A stretch of 48,963 nucleotides of DNA from a virus (IMGVR_UViG_3300030085_000471:1-48963), one strand, 5' to 3'; positions 8,097-18,403 are shown, counted from the stretch's first letter. The notes: a model not told the origin generated them from the sequence alone. Made by a program: numbers and translations.

Positions 8097-9701
8097 ATGG
8101 CACGTTCCCAACCTTATACAGTAGCATGTGATGGTGGTTTACTAACCTCATCTAATGCTATTGACTTATTAAAAACTCCCGGAGTAGCAACTAAGTTACA
8201 AAACTTTGAAGTCTCTATTGAAGGTGGTTATCGTAGAGTAAATGGTTATGCTAAATATAAAGTTGGTGATGTAACTGCAACTCAACCAGCTGGAAGTACT
8301 GCTACTATTTTAGGAGTTTTTCCTTATGCTGATGGAGTAATAGCTTGTGTTAGTGACGATATTTATTTTACTAATGATGGAGTTAATTGGTTACAAATAA
8401 ATCGAAGTTCAGTTTCAAACAGTGGTGATAATCATACAGCTTTTACAGGTCGTAGTGTTTTAAACAGAACTAATCAAGGCCAATGTACTTTTGCTATAGC
8501 TGAAGGTGCTACTTTTGATTATGGTGAAGTTTTTATAGCTGATGGAGCTAATAAAATTTATAGCTTTCGTATGGAAGGCACAGGTAACTTAAATACTAGA
8601 ACATTCTTTGCTGCTGAAATAACTGTTGATGGTACTAATGGAGTTAAGTTTATAACTATTCACGACAATCATTTAATAGCAGCAGGAGTAGCAGGTAATT
8701 TAAATACTGTTTACCATAGTCAAGTTAATGATTACGATAACTTTGCAGCTGGTGGTAGTTTTACTTTATCAGACCAAGTAGTAGGTATCAAAGGTTTCCG
8801 TGAAGATTTAATTTTATTTTGTGAAAACAGTATTCATAAACTTATTAATCTTCATAACTCTGATACTGTTAGAATAGACCCAATTACAGATAATGTAGGT
8901 TGTCTAAGTGGCTACAGTATTCAAGAGATTGGTGGTGACTTATTATTTTTAGCAGCTGATGGTTTTAGAACTGTAGCTGGTACTGCAAGAATTGGTGACG
9001 TTGAGTTAGGCACAGTCTCAAAACAAATTCAACCTATTGTTAGTGAACTAGCTAGAAACATAGATGACTTTGTTATTAATAGTTTAGTTATTAGAGAAAA
9101 GTCACAATATAGACTTTACTACACTAATGTAAATTTAGCTAACTCAGCTCAAAAGGGCATAGTAGGTACTTTAAGACCAAACGGTTTTCAATGGTCAGAA
9201 CTATTAGGTTTAGAAGTAACAAGTGTCAACTCAAACTTTGATAACAATGGTGTTGAAGTTTATTACCATGGCGATACTAATGGTTATATTTATACTCACG
9301 ATGTGGGGTATAGCTTTGATGGTTCTAGTATAAATGCTATTTATGAAACACCAGATTATGATTATGGTGACTTTGGTACTCTAAAAACTTTGCATTATAT
9401 TAAGATATCTATAACACCAGAAAGTAGCATACAACCAACACTTAGAGTTAGATATGATTATAGTAGCTCTGATATACCACAACCAGAAGACATACTGTTA
9501 GATTCAGTACCTGCTCCAGCTCTTTTTGGTCAGTCAGTTTTTGGTCAAGCAATATTTGGAGCAGCAGAGCAACCACTAGTTAGAGAATCACTAGTAGGTA
9601 GCGGACACAGTAACAACTTTAGATTCTCAAGTAATGATTCAAATTCACCCTACATTATAAATGGTTTTTATGTAGATTACATACCTTCAGGCAGGAGATA
9701 A
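8097..9701 (+). CDS. Tail tubular protein B-like nozzle protein
   Basis: 534-residue beta-rich protein that follows the adaptor after 3 bp. The opening segment (MARSQPYTVACDGGLLTSSNAIDLLKTPG) and the LQNFEVSIEGGYRRVNGYAKY pattern are characteristic of the short-tail nozzle family in marine podoviruses, with repeated blade-like strands through the middle. It should form the hexameric tail tip that carries the fibres. Identification is by resemblance and gene order. Confidence 0.82.
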   Translation: MARSQPYTVACDGGLLTSSNAIDLLKTPGVATKLQNFEVSIEGGYRRVNGYAKYKVGDVTATQPAGSTATILGVFPYADGVIACVSDDIYFTNDGVNWLQINRSSVSNSGDNHTAFTGRSVLNRTNQGQCTFAIAEGATFDYGEVFIADGANKIYSFRMEGTGNLNTRTFFAAEITVDGTNGVKFITIHDNHLIAAGVAGNLNTVYHSQVNDYDNFAAGGSFTLSDQVVGIKGFREDLILFCENSIHKLINLHNSDTVRIDPITDNVGCLSGYSIQEIGGDLLFLAADGFRTVAGTARIGDVELGTVSKQIQPIVSELARNIDDFVINSLVIREKSQYRLYYTNVNLANSAQKGIVGTLRPNGFQWSELLGLEVTSVNSNFDNNGVEVYYHGDTNGYIYTHDVGYSFDGSSINAIYETPDYDYGDFGTLKTLHYIKISITPESSIQPTLRVRYDYSSSDIPQPEDILLDSVPAPALFGQSVFGQAIFGAAEQPLVRESLVGSGHSNNFRFSSNDSNSPYIINGFYVDYIPSGRR

Positions 9702-9704
9702 GAC

Positions 9705-12700
9705 ATGGCAGGATATACCCGACAAAGTACATTTACTGATGGCGATACCATCACCGCAGCATTATTTAACAATGAGTATGACCATTTATTAGCAGTTTTT
9801 AGTAATGCTACTGGTCACAAACATGATGGTACAGCTAGTGAAGGTCCAGTTATAGGCCTAATAGGTGATGCTGGAGAAACAACACCAAACAATAAAGTCT
9901 TAATAGATAGTGCTAATAATCACATTGAATTCTATATAGAAGTTAGTAGTAATCCTGTCCAACAGCTCTACATAGCCGATGGAGCTATCCTACCAGTTAC
10001 AGACAACGATATTGACCTCGGCTCAAGCTCTTTAGAGTTTAAAGATTTATTTATAGATGGCACAGCTAATATAGATAGCTTAGTAGCTGACACTGCCGAT
10101 ATCAACGGTGGCTCAATAGACGGTGCAGTTATTGGAGCTAACTCAGCAGCAGCTGGTACTTTTACCACAGTAACTACTTCAAGCAACGTTGTCGTTGGTG
10201 GTAATCTAACTGTTTCTGGCACAACAACTACAGTCAACAGTAACGAAGTTAATATCGGTGATAACATTATTGTCCTTAATTCAGATGAAACAGGAACACC
10301 ATCACAGAACTCAGGTATAGAAGTAGAACGAGGCACAAGCACTAACAAGACTTTAATATGGAATGAAACCACAGACAAATGGACAGTAGGTTCAGAAACT
10401 TTTGTAGCTGGTACAGTTGAAGCAGCTCTAACAGGAAACGTGACTGGTAATGTCACAGGTAATGTTACTGGTAATGTTACAGCAACTACACTAGCAGGAA
10501 CTTTATCAACAGCAGCACAACCTAATATTACAAGTCTTGGCACTTTAACTAGTCTTACTGTAGATGACATAACAATAAATGGCTCAACTATTTCTGATAG
10601 TGGTAATTTAACTATAGATGCTACAGAAATAAGACTTGATTCCGATAGTGCTGGTGTAATTAGATTAAAAGATAGTGGAACAGAATATGGCAAGATTTCA
10701 CAAAACTCTAATAACCTAAGAATCTTTAGCAGTATTTCAGATGGCGATATATTGTTGCAGGGCAATGATGGTGGCTCAACCATTACAGCATTACAGCTTG
10801 ATATGTCAGATGCTGGTACAGCAATATTCAACAATAAAGTCGGGATAGGTACTAGTTCGCCAAGCTATGCTCTAGATGTTAAAAATAATGCATATACTTT
10901 ATTTAACCTATACAGACCTAATTCATCTCTTGCAGCAGCTTCTGTCTTAGATTTTAGCTTTAATACAGCTAATGCAACTGAAGCAGTTTATGCAAGAATA
11001 CAAGCAGACGTAGAGACAAATACAGATTCAGGACAAGGTGGTGATTTATCATTCCATACTGCTAATAGTGGTAGTGTTGCTGAGAAAATGCGTATCACTC
11101 AAGAAGGCAACTTAGGCATAGGCACTACTTCGCCAGCTTATAAATTAGATTTGGGCGGTACATCGCCAAGCACAAACAATACTTTAAGATTACACCAAGA
11201 CAATGGGGGTACGGCGATAAGAATTGGTTCAGGAAGTGCTAGTGGTGATGTTGTTCTTTGGCGAGTTGACGGCATGAGTTCTGGACATGGTGGTGCTACA
11301 GATAATGGTGCTTTCGGATTTTCATTAAAGTATTTTGGTACAGGTTCAGGACAAGATAACCTATTAAAATTATTATCAGATAATACAACGTCAGGTACAC
11401 AAAAAGTTGTTTATAGTATTCGTCAAAATGGTGACATTACATTTGCTCAAGATGTTGATATAGCAGGCAATGTCGGTATAGGAACTAGTTCGCCTAGTGA
11501 GAAGTTACACGTTGACGGTAATGCTTTAGTTACAGGCAACTTGACAGTCAACGGTAATCTAACCTTTGGTAACGCAGCAACCGACACAGTTTCTTTCGGA
11601 GCTGATATTGATTCACATATTATTCCAGACGATGATGATACTTATGACCTTGGTAGTTCTTCACAGGAATGGAAAGACTTATACATAGATGGTGTGATAT
11701 ATGCCGACCAAATAGACCTAGGCGATGACGAAAGAATCAGACTAGGTGCTAGTCAAGATTTACAAATTTATCACGATGGTTCTAATTCATATCTTAGAAA
11801 TTTTACAGGTGATTTAACATTACAAACTGATGTTGATAATGGTTCTATTTTCTTTAGGTCTGACGATGGCTCTGGTGGCACAACACCTTATATGAGAGTT
11901 AATGGTAGTGATGAACTAATTAATTTCCACAAAAATTCTAAGCACATGGATAATGTCAAAGCGACATTTGGTGATAGTGGTGATTTACAAATCTACCACG
12001 ATGGTTCTAATAGTTATATTGAGGATGCTAATGGTCTTGGCAATCTTATTTTAAGAGGTAGTGCTAATGTACAAATTGAAGGTGCTAATGGTGAAAATTG
12101 TGCAATATTTAACGAAAACAGTTCAGTCCGTCTTTTTTTCGATAACGCAGAAAAAATTAAAACAACCTCAACAGGGATAGATGTAACAGGTGATATTACT
12201 TTAACAGGTAACGTATTCACAGACGAAGGTTTTTATGGCAATAGAGTGTGGAACGAAGATAATAGTTCTTTACGATTTGCTACCAACAATACTGAAGTTG
12301 CTAGGTTTGACAGTTCAGGTAAATTCGGAATAGGAACTACATCGCCTAGTGCCAAGTTACACGTTAATACAGGTGCAACTGGAACTATCGCAACTTTTAC
12401 AGGTGCAGCATCTAATAGACCATTTACACTTAAAAACTATGATGCAGGTATATCAGGTTCAGGATATATATTTGATGCCGAATCTGGTTTTGGTGTTATC
12501 AAGTTTCAAACTACTTCTACTGATAGACTTGTAATAGACACCTCTGGCAAGATAGGCATAGGAACTGCTTCGCCAGCAGTAAATTTAGATGTTCAAGATT
12601 CATCCCAAGCTGTTATTAGAGCAGGTGATGGCTCAACTGTTGATATGCGTATGGTTGCTGATGTTTCTTCAGGTGTCGGTAGTATTAGAACATCTGGTAA

Positions 12701-14180
12701 TACTTCTGTTATGGGATTTTTTACTGGTGGTAGTGAAAGAGCCAGAATAGATAGTGCTGGCAACGTAGGCATAGGAACGAGTTCACCTAGTGTACCTCTT
12801 CATGTTGAAGGAACAGGTAATGAAATATTAAGGCTAAAAGATACTGATGGAACTTACACAGGTTTTACCATGTATAATGGTGCAACAAATGCCAATAGTC
12901 GTAATTGGGGATTATTTGTAAATGGTTTCAATTACGGAGACTTAAACTTTGTTTCTAGCACAACTAACTCAGGCAATCCTGATATTTCTAATGCAACTCA
13001 TGTAACTATAAACAAAGATGGCAACGTAGGCATAGGAACGACTTCGCCAAGTGCTAAGTTGCATACACAAGTTACTGGTGCTTCACCTGCATTTTTCTAT
13101 GGTAATGACACATGGAATTACCCTGTCAGAATTAGAAACACCACATCTGGTCAAGAACAAAATTTAGACCTAAAACAAGGAACTGGTGGAGCAAGTATTT
13201 TAACAACTAGTGCAGCTTTAAGTTTTCAAACAGCAAGTACAGAAAGAGCTAGATTTACTGCTACAGGTCTAGGTATAGGAACTAGTTCGCCAAGTTATGA
13301 TTTACATATTTCTGATACAAGTGCTTCTGCACTATTAGCACTTACAGCTTCTGCTTCTAGTAATGCTGGTATTTACTTTGGTGATTCAGATGTAATTAAT
13401 ATTGGTAGAATTGTTTATGACAATTCAACTAACTCTTTAGCAACCTTCACTAATGGCACTGAACGCATGAGAATAGATAACTCAGGCAATGTCGGTATAG
13501 GAACTAGTTCGCCTAGTGCTAAATTAGATGTTAATGGAGCTATTGCTTCTACAGGTATTACCGCTACAGGTGCAGGATTAGCACCACAATTACAAGTTAT
13601 TGATAGTGATAATACTACTGGTAGGTTGCAAATAAGTCATAATAGTAGTACAAGCAGTATTACTTCTATTGGTACTTCTGGTCTTGGTACTGTTACAATA
13701 GGAGGGTCTAGTTCAGGGACAGGTTCAACTTATTGTACTTTTAATAACTCAGGAGTAACTGTCGCTGGTGCTTTATCTAAAGGTTCAGGTTCATTTAAGA
13801 TTGACCATCCACTAAAACCAGACACACATCACTTAGTACACTCATTTGTTGAAGGCCCTCAAGCTGATAATCTATACAGGGGTGTTATTAAACTAAACAA
13901 TGGTAAAGCTACCATAGACTTAGATGACTGGTTTGGTATGACAGCTGGAACTTTCTTAGCTCTCAACAGAGACATTCAAGCTTTTGTTAATAATTCAGAA
14001 ACTTGGGATGCAGTTAGAGCAAATGTACAAGGTTCTCAACTAGTTATTGAATGCCAAAACCCAGACTCAAATGCAGAAGTATCTTGGTTGGTTGTAGGTG
14101 AAAGACAAGATAAAGAAATACATGATTCAATTCTAACAGATGATAATGGTAAAATAATTATTGAACCAGAAAAAGTATGA
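9705..14180 (+). CDS. Long tail fibre / receptor-binding protein with nine GIGTxSP repeats
   Basis: 1491-residue fibre. The N-terminal part (MAGYTRQSTFTDGDTITAALFNNEYDHL) is a typical virion-attachment start in marine phage fibres. The shaft contains GNVTGNVTGNVTGNVT (about residues 244-260), two copies of a DLGSSS-x-E-[FW]KDL[FY]IDG block, two LQIYHDGSNSY blocks, and nine copies of [VLFI]GIGT[STA]SP[SA]xxLx[VLI]. The C-terminal 140 residues (from SFKIDHPLKPDTHHLVHSFVEGP) form a conserved fibre-end domain. The stop overlaps the next start (ATGA). It should be trimeric and recognise the host surface; the receptor is unknown. Confidence 0.9.
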   Translation: MAGYTRQSTFTDGDTITAALFNNEYDHLLAVFSNATGHKHDGTASEGPVIGLIGDAGETTPNNKVLIDSANNHIEFYIEVSSNPVQQLYIADGAILPVTDNDIDLGSSSLEFKDLFIDGTANIDSLVADTADINGGSIDGAVIGANSAAAGTFTTVTTSSNVVVGGNLTVSGTTTTVNSNEVNIGDNIIVLNSDETGTPSQNSGIEVERGTSTNKTLIWNETTDKWTVGSETFVAGTVEAALTGNVTGNVTGNVTGNVTATTLAGTLSTAAQPNITSLGTLTSLTVDDITINGSTISDSGNLTIDATEIRLDSDSAGVIRLKDSGTEYGKISQNSNNLRIFSSISDGDILLQGNDGGSTITALQLDMSDAGTAIFNNKVGIGTSSPSYALDVKNNAYTLFNLYRPNSSLAAASVLDFSFNTANATEAVYARIQADVETNTDSGQGGDLSFHTANSGSVAEKMRITQEGNLGIGTTSPAYKLDLGGTSPSTNNTLRLHQDNGGTAIRIGSGSASGDVVLWRVDGMSSGHGGATDNGAFGFSLKYFGTGSGQDNLLKLLSDNTTSGTQKVVYSIRQNGDITFAQDVDIAGNVGIGTSSPSEKLHVDGNALVTGNLTVNGNLTFGNAATDTVSFGADIDSHIIPDDDDTYDLGSSSQEWKDLYIDGVIYADQIDLGDDERIRLGASQDLQIYHDGSNSYLRNFTGDLTLQTDVDNGSIFFRSDDGSGGTTPYMRVNGSDELINFHKNSKHMDNVKATFGDSGDLQIYHDGSNSYIEDANGLGNLILRGSANVQIEGANGENCAIFNENSSVRLFFDNAEKIKTTSTGIDVTGDITLTGNVFTDEGFYGNRVWNEDNSSLRFATNNTEVARFDSSGKFGIGTTSPSAKLHVNTGATGTIATFTGAASNRPFTLKNYDAGISGSGYIFDAESGFGVIKFQTTSTDRLVIDTSGKIGIGTASPAVNLDVQDSSQAVIRAGDGSTVDMRMVADVSSGVGSIRTSGNTSVMGFFTGGSERARIDSAGNVGIGTSSPSVPLHVEGTGNEILRLKDTDGTYTGFTMYNGATNANSRNWGLFVNGFNYGDLNFVSSTTNSGNPDISNATHVTINKDGNVGIGTTSPSAKLHTQVTGASPAFFYGNDTWNYPVRIRNTTSGQEQNLDLKQGTGGASILTTSAALSFQTASTERARFTATGLGIGTSSPSYDLHISDTSASALLALTASASSNAGIYFGDSDVINIGRIVYDNSTNSLATFTNGTERMRIDNSGNVGIGTSSPSAKLDVNGAIASTGITATGAGLAPQLQVIDSDNTTGRLQISHNSSTSSITSIGTSGLGTVTIGGSSSGTGSTYCTFNNSGVTVAGALSKGSGSFKIDHPLKPDTHHLVHSFVEGPQADNLYRGVIKLNNGKATIDLDDWFGMTAGTFLALNRDIQAFVNNSETWDAVRANVQGSQLVIECQNPDSNAEVSWLVVGERQDKEIHDSILTDDNGKIIIEPEKV

Positions 14181-14341
14181 AAGTCGAAGAACAAATAAAA
14201 CAACTTCAAATAGAAGTAACAGAACTTAAGAAACATTCTCATAGCCCGAAAGGTCTTGAGGACATGGAAGGCTACGAGAGATTAATAGAAACTATTGAGG
14301 CTCTTAAGGCTGAATTAAAGCTATTGAAAGGAGGAAACTAA
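14177..14341 (+). CDS. Small coiled-coil protein after tail fibre
   Basis: 54-residue protein, MKVEEQIKQLQIEVTELKKHSHSPKG..., with heptad-like spacing before and after a short HSHSPKG break. Start overlaps the fibre stop (ATGA), so it is translationally coupled. Could be a fibre chaperone or minor tail component; no function is known. Confidence 0.7.
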   Translation: MKVEEQIKQLQIEVTELKKHSHSPKGLEDMEGYERLIETIEALKAELKLLKGGN

Positions 14342-14342
14342 A

Positions 14343-14702
14343 ATGGCTATATCATATACTTGGGATGTATCAAACGTAGATACTTACCCTTCACATACAG
14401 ATAGCAGTTCAAACACTGAGTCTGATGTAATTTATAACGTGCATTGGAGACTAAAAGGGTCTGACGATGCTAACAAGGATGCTGATGGTAACCCACAAAC
14501 TGGAGAAGTTTATGGTAGTCAATCATTAGATGTTTCAGATTTATCAAGCTTCACAGCTTTTGCGAGTGTAAAGTTATCAGATGTTCAGGGCTGGGTCGAA
14601 GCAGCTATTGGGTCCGATGAAGTTACAGCTCTTAAAGCTGGGATTGATGCTCAGATAGCTGAGAAAGTTACCCCAACATCCGTTAATAAAACTATAAGCT
14701 AG
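14343..14702 (+). CDS. DUF7936-like small tail-associated protein
   Basis: 119 residues starting MAISYTWDVSNVDTYP, with a ligand-domain-like beta segment (SDVIYNVHWRLKGSDDANKDADGNP) and a conserved second half (FTAFASVKLSDVQGWVEAAIG ... INAQIAEK-like). Proteins with this build follow fibre genes in many cyanophages and other marine phages. The resemblance to DUF7936 is from memory and by eye. Good ribosome-binding site (AAAGGAGGAAACTAA). Role unknown, possibly a tail or fibre accessory. Confidence 0.65.
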   Translation: MAISYTWDVSNVDTYPSHTDSSSNTESDVIYNVHWRLKGSDDANKDADGNPQTGEVYGSQSLDVSDLSSFTAFASVKLSDVQGWVEAAIGSDEVTALKAGIDAQIAEKVTPTSVNKTIS

Positions 14703-14704
14703 GT

Positions 14705-14944
14705 ATGGAAATATCCAGCTTAATGTTTTGGAATATCTTTATAACTCTGGTCTTAGCTCCAGTGCTGTATAGCATTAGACAGAATGGGTCAGAGTTAAAA
14801 AGATTGGATATATTATTAAATAAAACCAGAGAAGAGGTTGCAACTAATTATGTTTTAAAATCTGATAACAAAGATATTATGAAATCAGTAATGGAAAGGT
14901 TTGACAAATTAGAAGAAAAGATTGACAAATTGATGGAAAAATAG
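14705..14944 (+). CDS. Small membrane protein with cytoplasmic coiled coil
   Basis: 79 residues: one N-terminal transmembrane segment (about 6-24, LMFWNIFITLVLAPVLYSI), then a charged coiled coil (SELKRLDILLNKTREEVATNYVL ... MERFDKLEEKIDKLMEK). This topology is common for small phage membrane proteins of the holin/spanin-like class, but the location inside the tail module and lack of a second partner leave its function open. Confidence 0.7.
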   Translation: MEISSLMFWNIFITLVLAPVLYSIRQNGSELKRLDILLNKTREEVATNYVLKSDNKDIMKSVMERFDKLEEKIDKLMEK

Positions 14945-14954
14945 TAAAATATAG

Positions 14955-15083
14955 ATGAAAAGTAAGAAAACTAAAAAGACTAAGAAACTTCCTGTTTCAA
15001 CCTTAGTCGTTTCTATAGCTACTATACCTTCAAAGATTTTAACAACTCTAAAAAGTAGGAAAAAGAACAATGGCAAAAAGTAA
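14955..15083 (+). CDS. Tiny basic protein overlapping internal virion gene
   Basis: 42-residue Lys/Thr-rich protein (MKSKKTKKTKKLPVSTLVVS...) with a short hydrophobic middle. The 3' end overlaps the next start by 14 bp. Coding status rests on fit to the packed operon rather than on homology. Confidence 0.4.
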   Translation: MKSKKTKKTKKLPVSTLVVSIATIPSKILTTLKSRKKNNGKK

Positions 15084-17361
15084 AAACAAAAGAACAAGAA
15101 CAGTATCTGTACGACAAGATTACAGAAAAGGTGGTAAAGTCGAAAGAGCTAAAAAGTTTACAGGTGGTAGTCCTGTTAGGTCTGGACAACTTAGTAGATT
15201 TAGAAATTTAGCAAGAGAAGGCCAAAAACAAATAGATGAGCTTAATCAACCAGCTCAACCAGAACCTACTTTTGGTGCAGTGCCGAAAGGAGCTAAAACA
15301 GGTAGACCTGATGTTGGCATGGAACCTGCACCTAGTCAACCAGTAGAAGTACCAACAGATGAAGCAGCTCCTGTTGCTAGTCCTGCTCCTATAGCTCAAC
15401 CAGATTTATCAGGCACTCCAAGATTTGGAGACTTCGGAGCCTTTGGCGATTATGATAGAGACCAGCCACCTAGAGATGGTGAGCCTGAGCCTGACCCGGG
15501 TGGAGGAACTCCAACACCAACACCAGCTCCTACACCTGAACCGGAACCAACACCAATACCTGAGCCTACTCCAGCTCCTACTCCTTCTCCTTCAGAAGGT
15601 AGAAAGTTAGCTGAAGATATATTAAGTGGAGACTTTCAAGCTCCACAAATTCCTGCGGTTGAAGAAGTTCCTATCGGTGAAGATATTCCTGCTTACAAAA
15701 TTGAGCAAGACTTTGGTATTCCAATGTCAGAAATAGCTACTCTACCACAACCAAGTCAAGAACAAATACAAGAAATAGAAAACATTCAAAAAGCTGGAGA
15801 ACCTGTTGAAGTTCAAGTTAAAAAAATATTAGATGTAACTACTCTTCCAGAAGATGTTGCTATTAAAGTTGCAACTGGAGAACTAAGTCCAAAAGCTATT
15901 GCTCAACAAATTAATATTGCAAGAGTAGGAGAAATTAAAGCAGCTGAAGTAGAAATAGAAGAGGGTGCTTTAGCTAAAAGAGTTGTTGGAGTTTTAAGTC
16001 CTGAAGCTAAAGCTGAAGCAGCTAAAAATGCTGGATTAACTTTATCAAGACTTACTAGAGCTAAGAAACAATTAAGAAATGCTGGTTTATCTGAAGAAGA
16101 TATTACAGAGCTTGGTAATGAACCAGAAGCTCTTGAAGATAGACTTACAGATTTTACAGAAGCACAAAGAGGTATTATTGAAGGTTTACCTGAAGAAGCC
16201 TTAGTCTCTAATCAACTTAATACTTTATTAGATGGTTTAGAATCAGGTGAGATACCAGTATGGGCTAAACCTGCTGTAGCTAGTGTTGAAAAAATGTTAG
16301 CAGAAAGAGGCATGTCAGCTTCAACAGTTGGTCGAGATACTTTAATTAATACTATTATTCAATCTTCAATACCTTTAGCACAAGCAAATGCTCAAGCTAT
16401 TCAACAATCTGTATCACAACAAAAAAGTATTGAAGCTCAAGCTTTTGAAGCAGATGCTCAAAGAGAACAACAAGCTGCATTACAAAGAGCTAATGTTGTT
16501 TTTCAAATGGATATGGCTCAGTTTAGTGCTGACCAACAAACTGAATTAGCTAATAGTAAATTTTTACAAACTGTAAGTTTAACTGAAGCAAGTAATAGAC
16601 AACAAGCTGTTGTACAAAATGCTGTTCTTATGTCACAAGCAAATATAGCTGAAGCTAATTTATTTCAACAAGCTCAAATATCAAATGCTAAAAACTTTTT
16701 AGCTATGGATATGGCTAACTTAAGTAATACACAACAATCATTTATGCTAGAAGCTCAACAAGAACAACAAAGAATGTTATCTAATCAAGGAGCTTTAAAT
16801 GCAGCTGAGCAATTTAATGCAGCTTCAGAAATGCAAGTAGAACAATTTAATTCTAACTTAGCTTCTAATATAGATAAATTTAATGCTACTCAAATAAATA
16901 GTGCTAAACAATTTAATGCAGCTGCTCAAAACTCTGCTGAAGCTAGAAGAGTCGCTAATGAAATGGAAGTTGCTAAATCTAATGCTATAATAGTAAATGA
17001 TATAAATAAGTATAATTCTCAAGTAGCTTTTGAAAGAGATAGATTTAATGTTGCTAACCAACAAGCTATTACTCAGTCAAACTTTGAATGGCGAAGAAAA
17101 GCTAATTTAGCTAATACAGCTGTGCAAAATCAAATTAATATGCAGAATGCTATGAATGCTTATAATTTAAATACAGCTAGTTTAAGTTTTATTTGGCAAG
17201 AGTTAAGAGATAATGCTGATAGACAGTGGAGACACGAAGAAAATGAATTAAATAGAAAGAATGCTTTAATCCAACAAGCTATTGATAATGCTTCAGCGAT
17301 TGGCAAACACTATAGTTCATACTCAAACATAGTAGATATGATAGGTGATATTTTTGATTAA
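15070..17361 (+). CDS. Large Gln/Asn/Ala-rich coiled-coil virion protein
   Basis: 763 residues in three parts: a basic N-terminus with YRKGGKV (Y18), a Pro/Thr/Glu-rich linker (about residues 75-180, PTPTPAPTPEPEPTPIPEP), and a long helical region unusually rich in Gln, Asn and Ala (from about 400; repeats of the form QFNAAxQxNxA). The C-terminal part (NEMEVAKSNAIIVNDINKYNSQ... WQELRDNADRQWRHEENELNRKNALIQ) resembles structural proteins in other marine podoviruses. It begins the run of four internal-virion-type genes, so ejection with DNA is likely but unproven. Confidence 0.75.
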   Translation: MAKSKNKRTRTVSVRQDYRKGGKVERAKKFTGGSPVRSGQLSRFRNLAREGQKQIDELNQPAQPEPTFGAVPKGAKTGRPDVGMEPAPSQPVEVPTDEAAPVASPAPIAQPDLSGTPRFGDFGAFGDYDRDQPPRDGEPEPDPGGGTPTPTPAPTPEPEPTPIPEPTPAPTPSPSEGRKLAEDILSGDFQAPQIPAVEEVPIGEDIPAYKIEQDFGIPMSEIATLPQPSQEQIQEIENIQKAGEPVEVQVKKILDVTTLPEDVAIKVATGELSPKAIAQQINIARVGEIKAAEVEIEEGALAKRVVGVLSPEAKAEAAKNAGLTLSRLTRAKKQLRNAGLSEEDITELGNEPEALEDRLTDFTEAQRGIIEGLPEEALVSNQLNTLLDGLESGEIPVWAKPAVASVEKMLAERGMSASTVGRDTLINTIIQSSIPLAQANAQAIQQSVSQQKSIEAQAFEADAQREQQAALQRANVVFQMDMAQFSADQQTELANSKFLQTVSLTEASNRQQAVVQNAVLMSQANIAEANLFQQAQISNAKNFLAMDMANLSNTQQSFMLEAQQEQQRMLSNQGALNAAEQFNAASEMQVEQFNSNLASNIDKFNATQINSAKQFNAAAQNSAEARRVANEMEVAKSNAIIVNDINKYNSQVAFERDRFNVANQQAITQSNFEWRRKANLANTAVQNQINMQNAMNAYNLNTASLSFIWQELRDNADRQWRHEENELNRKNALIQQAIDNASAIGKHYSSYSNIVDMIGDIFD

Positions 17362-17374
17362 AGGAGAATAAGTA

Positions 17375-18403
17375 ATGTTTAAAAAATTATTTAAAAAAAT
17401 AGCTAAAGGAATTAAAAAAGTAGCTAAAAAAATTGTTAAAGTCCAAAAAAAAGTTTGGAAAGGAATTAAAAAAGTTGGTGGTAAAGTTATGAAAGCTATC
17501 AATAAAGCAGGAATTGTAGGACAACTTGGTCTTATGTTAGTTATGCCTTATGCCATGTCGGGCTTAGGTAGTTTAGTTGGTAATGCTGCTGGAGGCCTTA
17601 GTGCAACTTGGAATGGCTTTGGTAACTGGGCAGGTAATATGATGGGTAAATCAAATGTTTTTGCAAAAGCTGTAGGAAGTATTGCTAGAGGAGTCTATCA
17701 TGCCGGAGCAACTGCTGGTAAAATAATTAGTGGAGCTTCTAAGTTTATTAATAATGGTTTTAAAGCTATTGCTAATGCTACAGGACTTCCTAATCCTATT
17801 GAAGGTTTTTCAAATGCAGTTCAATCTGGTTATACTAATAGTTTCCAAGCAACTAATGATTTTTTATTTAGTGGTACAAAAATAGGAGCAACCTCAGAAC
17901 AATTAACAGCAGCTGGAGTACAACCCACAACACCTACAGAAATTATACCACGTTCTGAAGTAGGTAAAGTTGTTGAAAAACCTAAATATACTAAAGAACA
18001 AGCTCAAACTTATTTAGATAATTTAACTGAAAGTGACTTAGAAAAATTAAAAGAATATCAACCAGATTTATATCAAAACTTACAAGCCTCAGTTAATGTT
18101 GATATAGCTCCTGTTACTCCAGAAAGTACTCTAGAAAAATGGGGAGAAACAGCTAAAGACTTTGTTGAAAATAAAGCCGGTGAATATGCAAGTAAATGGA
18201 TGTCTAATAGAATTGATGAGTCTATTTATGGCACACAAGAAACTGATACAAGTATTGCTTTTAATGATTGGGAAAGAATTGGTAAAACTATATCAACACA
18301 AAATTTCTTTCAAAGAGGAGATACTTATACTCCAAGCTTAGCAGTTTTTTATGACGAAGCAGAAAATGCTTTTAATCCACCAAGACAAGGAGGTTTTGTA
18401 TGA
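17375..18403 (+). CDS. Internal virion protein with cationic amphipathic N-terminus
   Basis: 342 residues. The first 48 hold repeated K-K-[IV]-x-K-G-[IV] units (FKKIAKGIKKVAKKIVKVQK), a strongly cationic amphipathic helix of the type that binds membranes. A hydrophobic Gly/Ala-rich stretch follows (about 48-140, GQLGLMLVMPYAMSGLGSLVG). The remainder is acidic and helical. The layout suits a protein ejected to help form the DNA channel across the envelope. Ribosome-binding site AAAGGAGAATAAGTA. Its last codons overlap the next gene by ATGA. Confidence 0.65.
   Translation: MFKKLFKKIAKGIKKVAKKIVKVQKKVWKGIKKVGGKVMKAINKAGIVGQLGLMLVMPYAMSGLGSLVGNAAGGLSATWNGFGNWAGNMMGKSNVFAKAVGSIARGVYHAGATAGKIISGASKFINNGFKAIANATGLPNPIEGFSNAVQSGYTNSFQATNDFLFSGTKIGATSEQLTAAGVQPTTPTEIIPRSEVGKVVEKPKYTKEQAQTYLDNLTESDLEKLKEYQPDLYQNLQASVNVDIAPVTPESTLEKWGETAKDFVENKAGEYASKWMSNRIDESIYGTQETDTSIAFNDWERIGKTISTQNFFQRGDTYTPSLAVFYDEAENAFNPPRQGGFV

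Noticed and set aside
9968-10834. 288-codon minus-strand frame within the tail fibre
   Set aside because: Composition (Val/Pro/Ser-rich, repetitive) mirrors the repeat-rich fibre on the other strand; no ribosome-binding site or neighbours on that strand.
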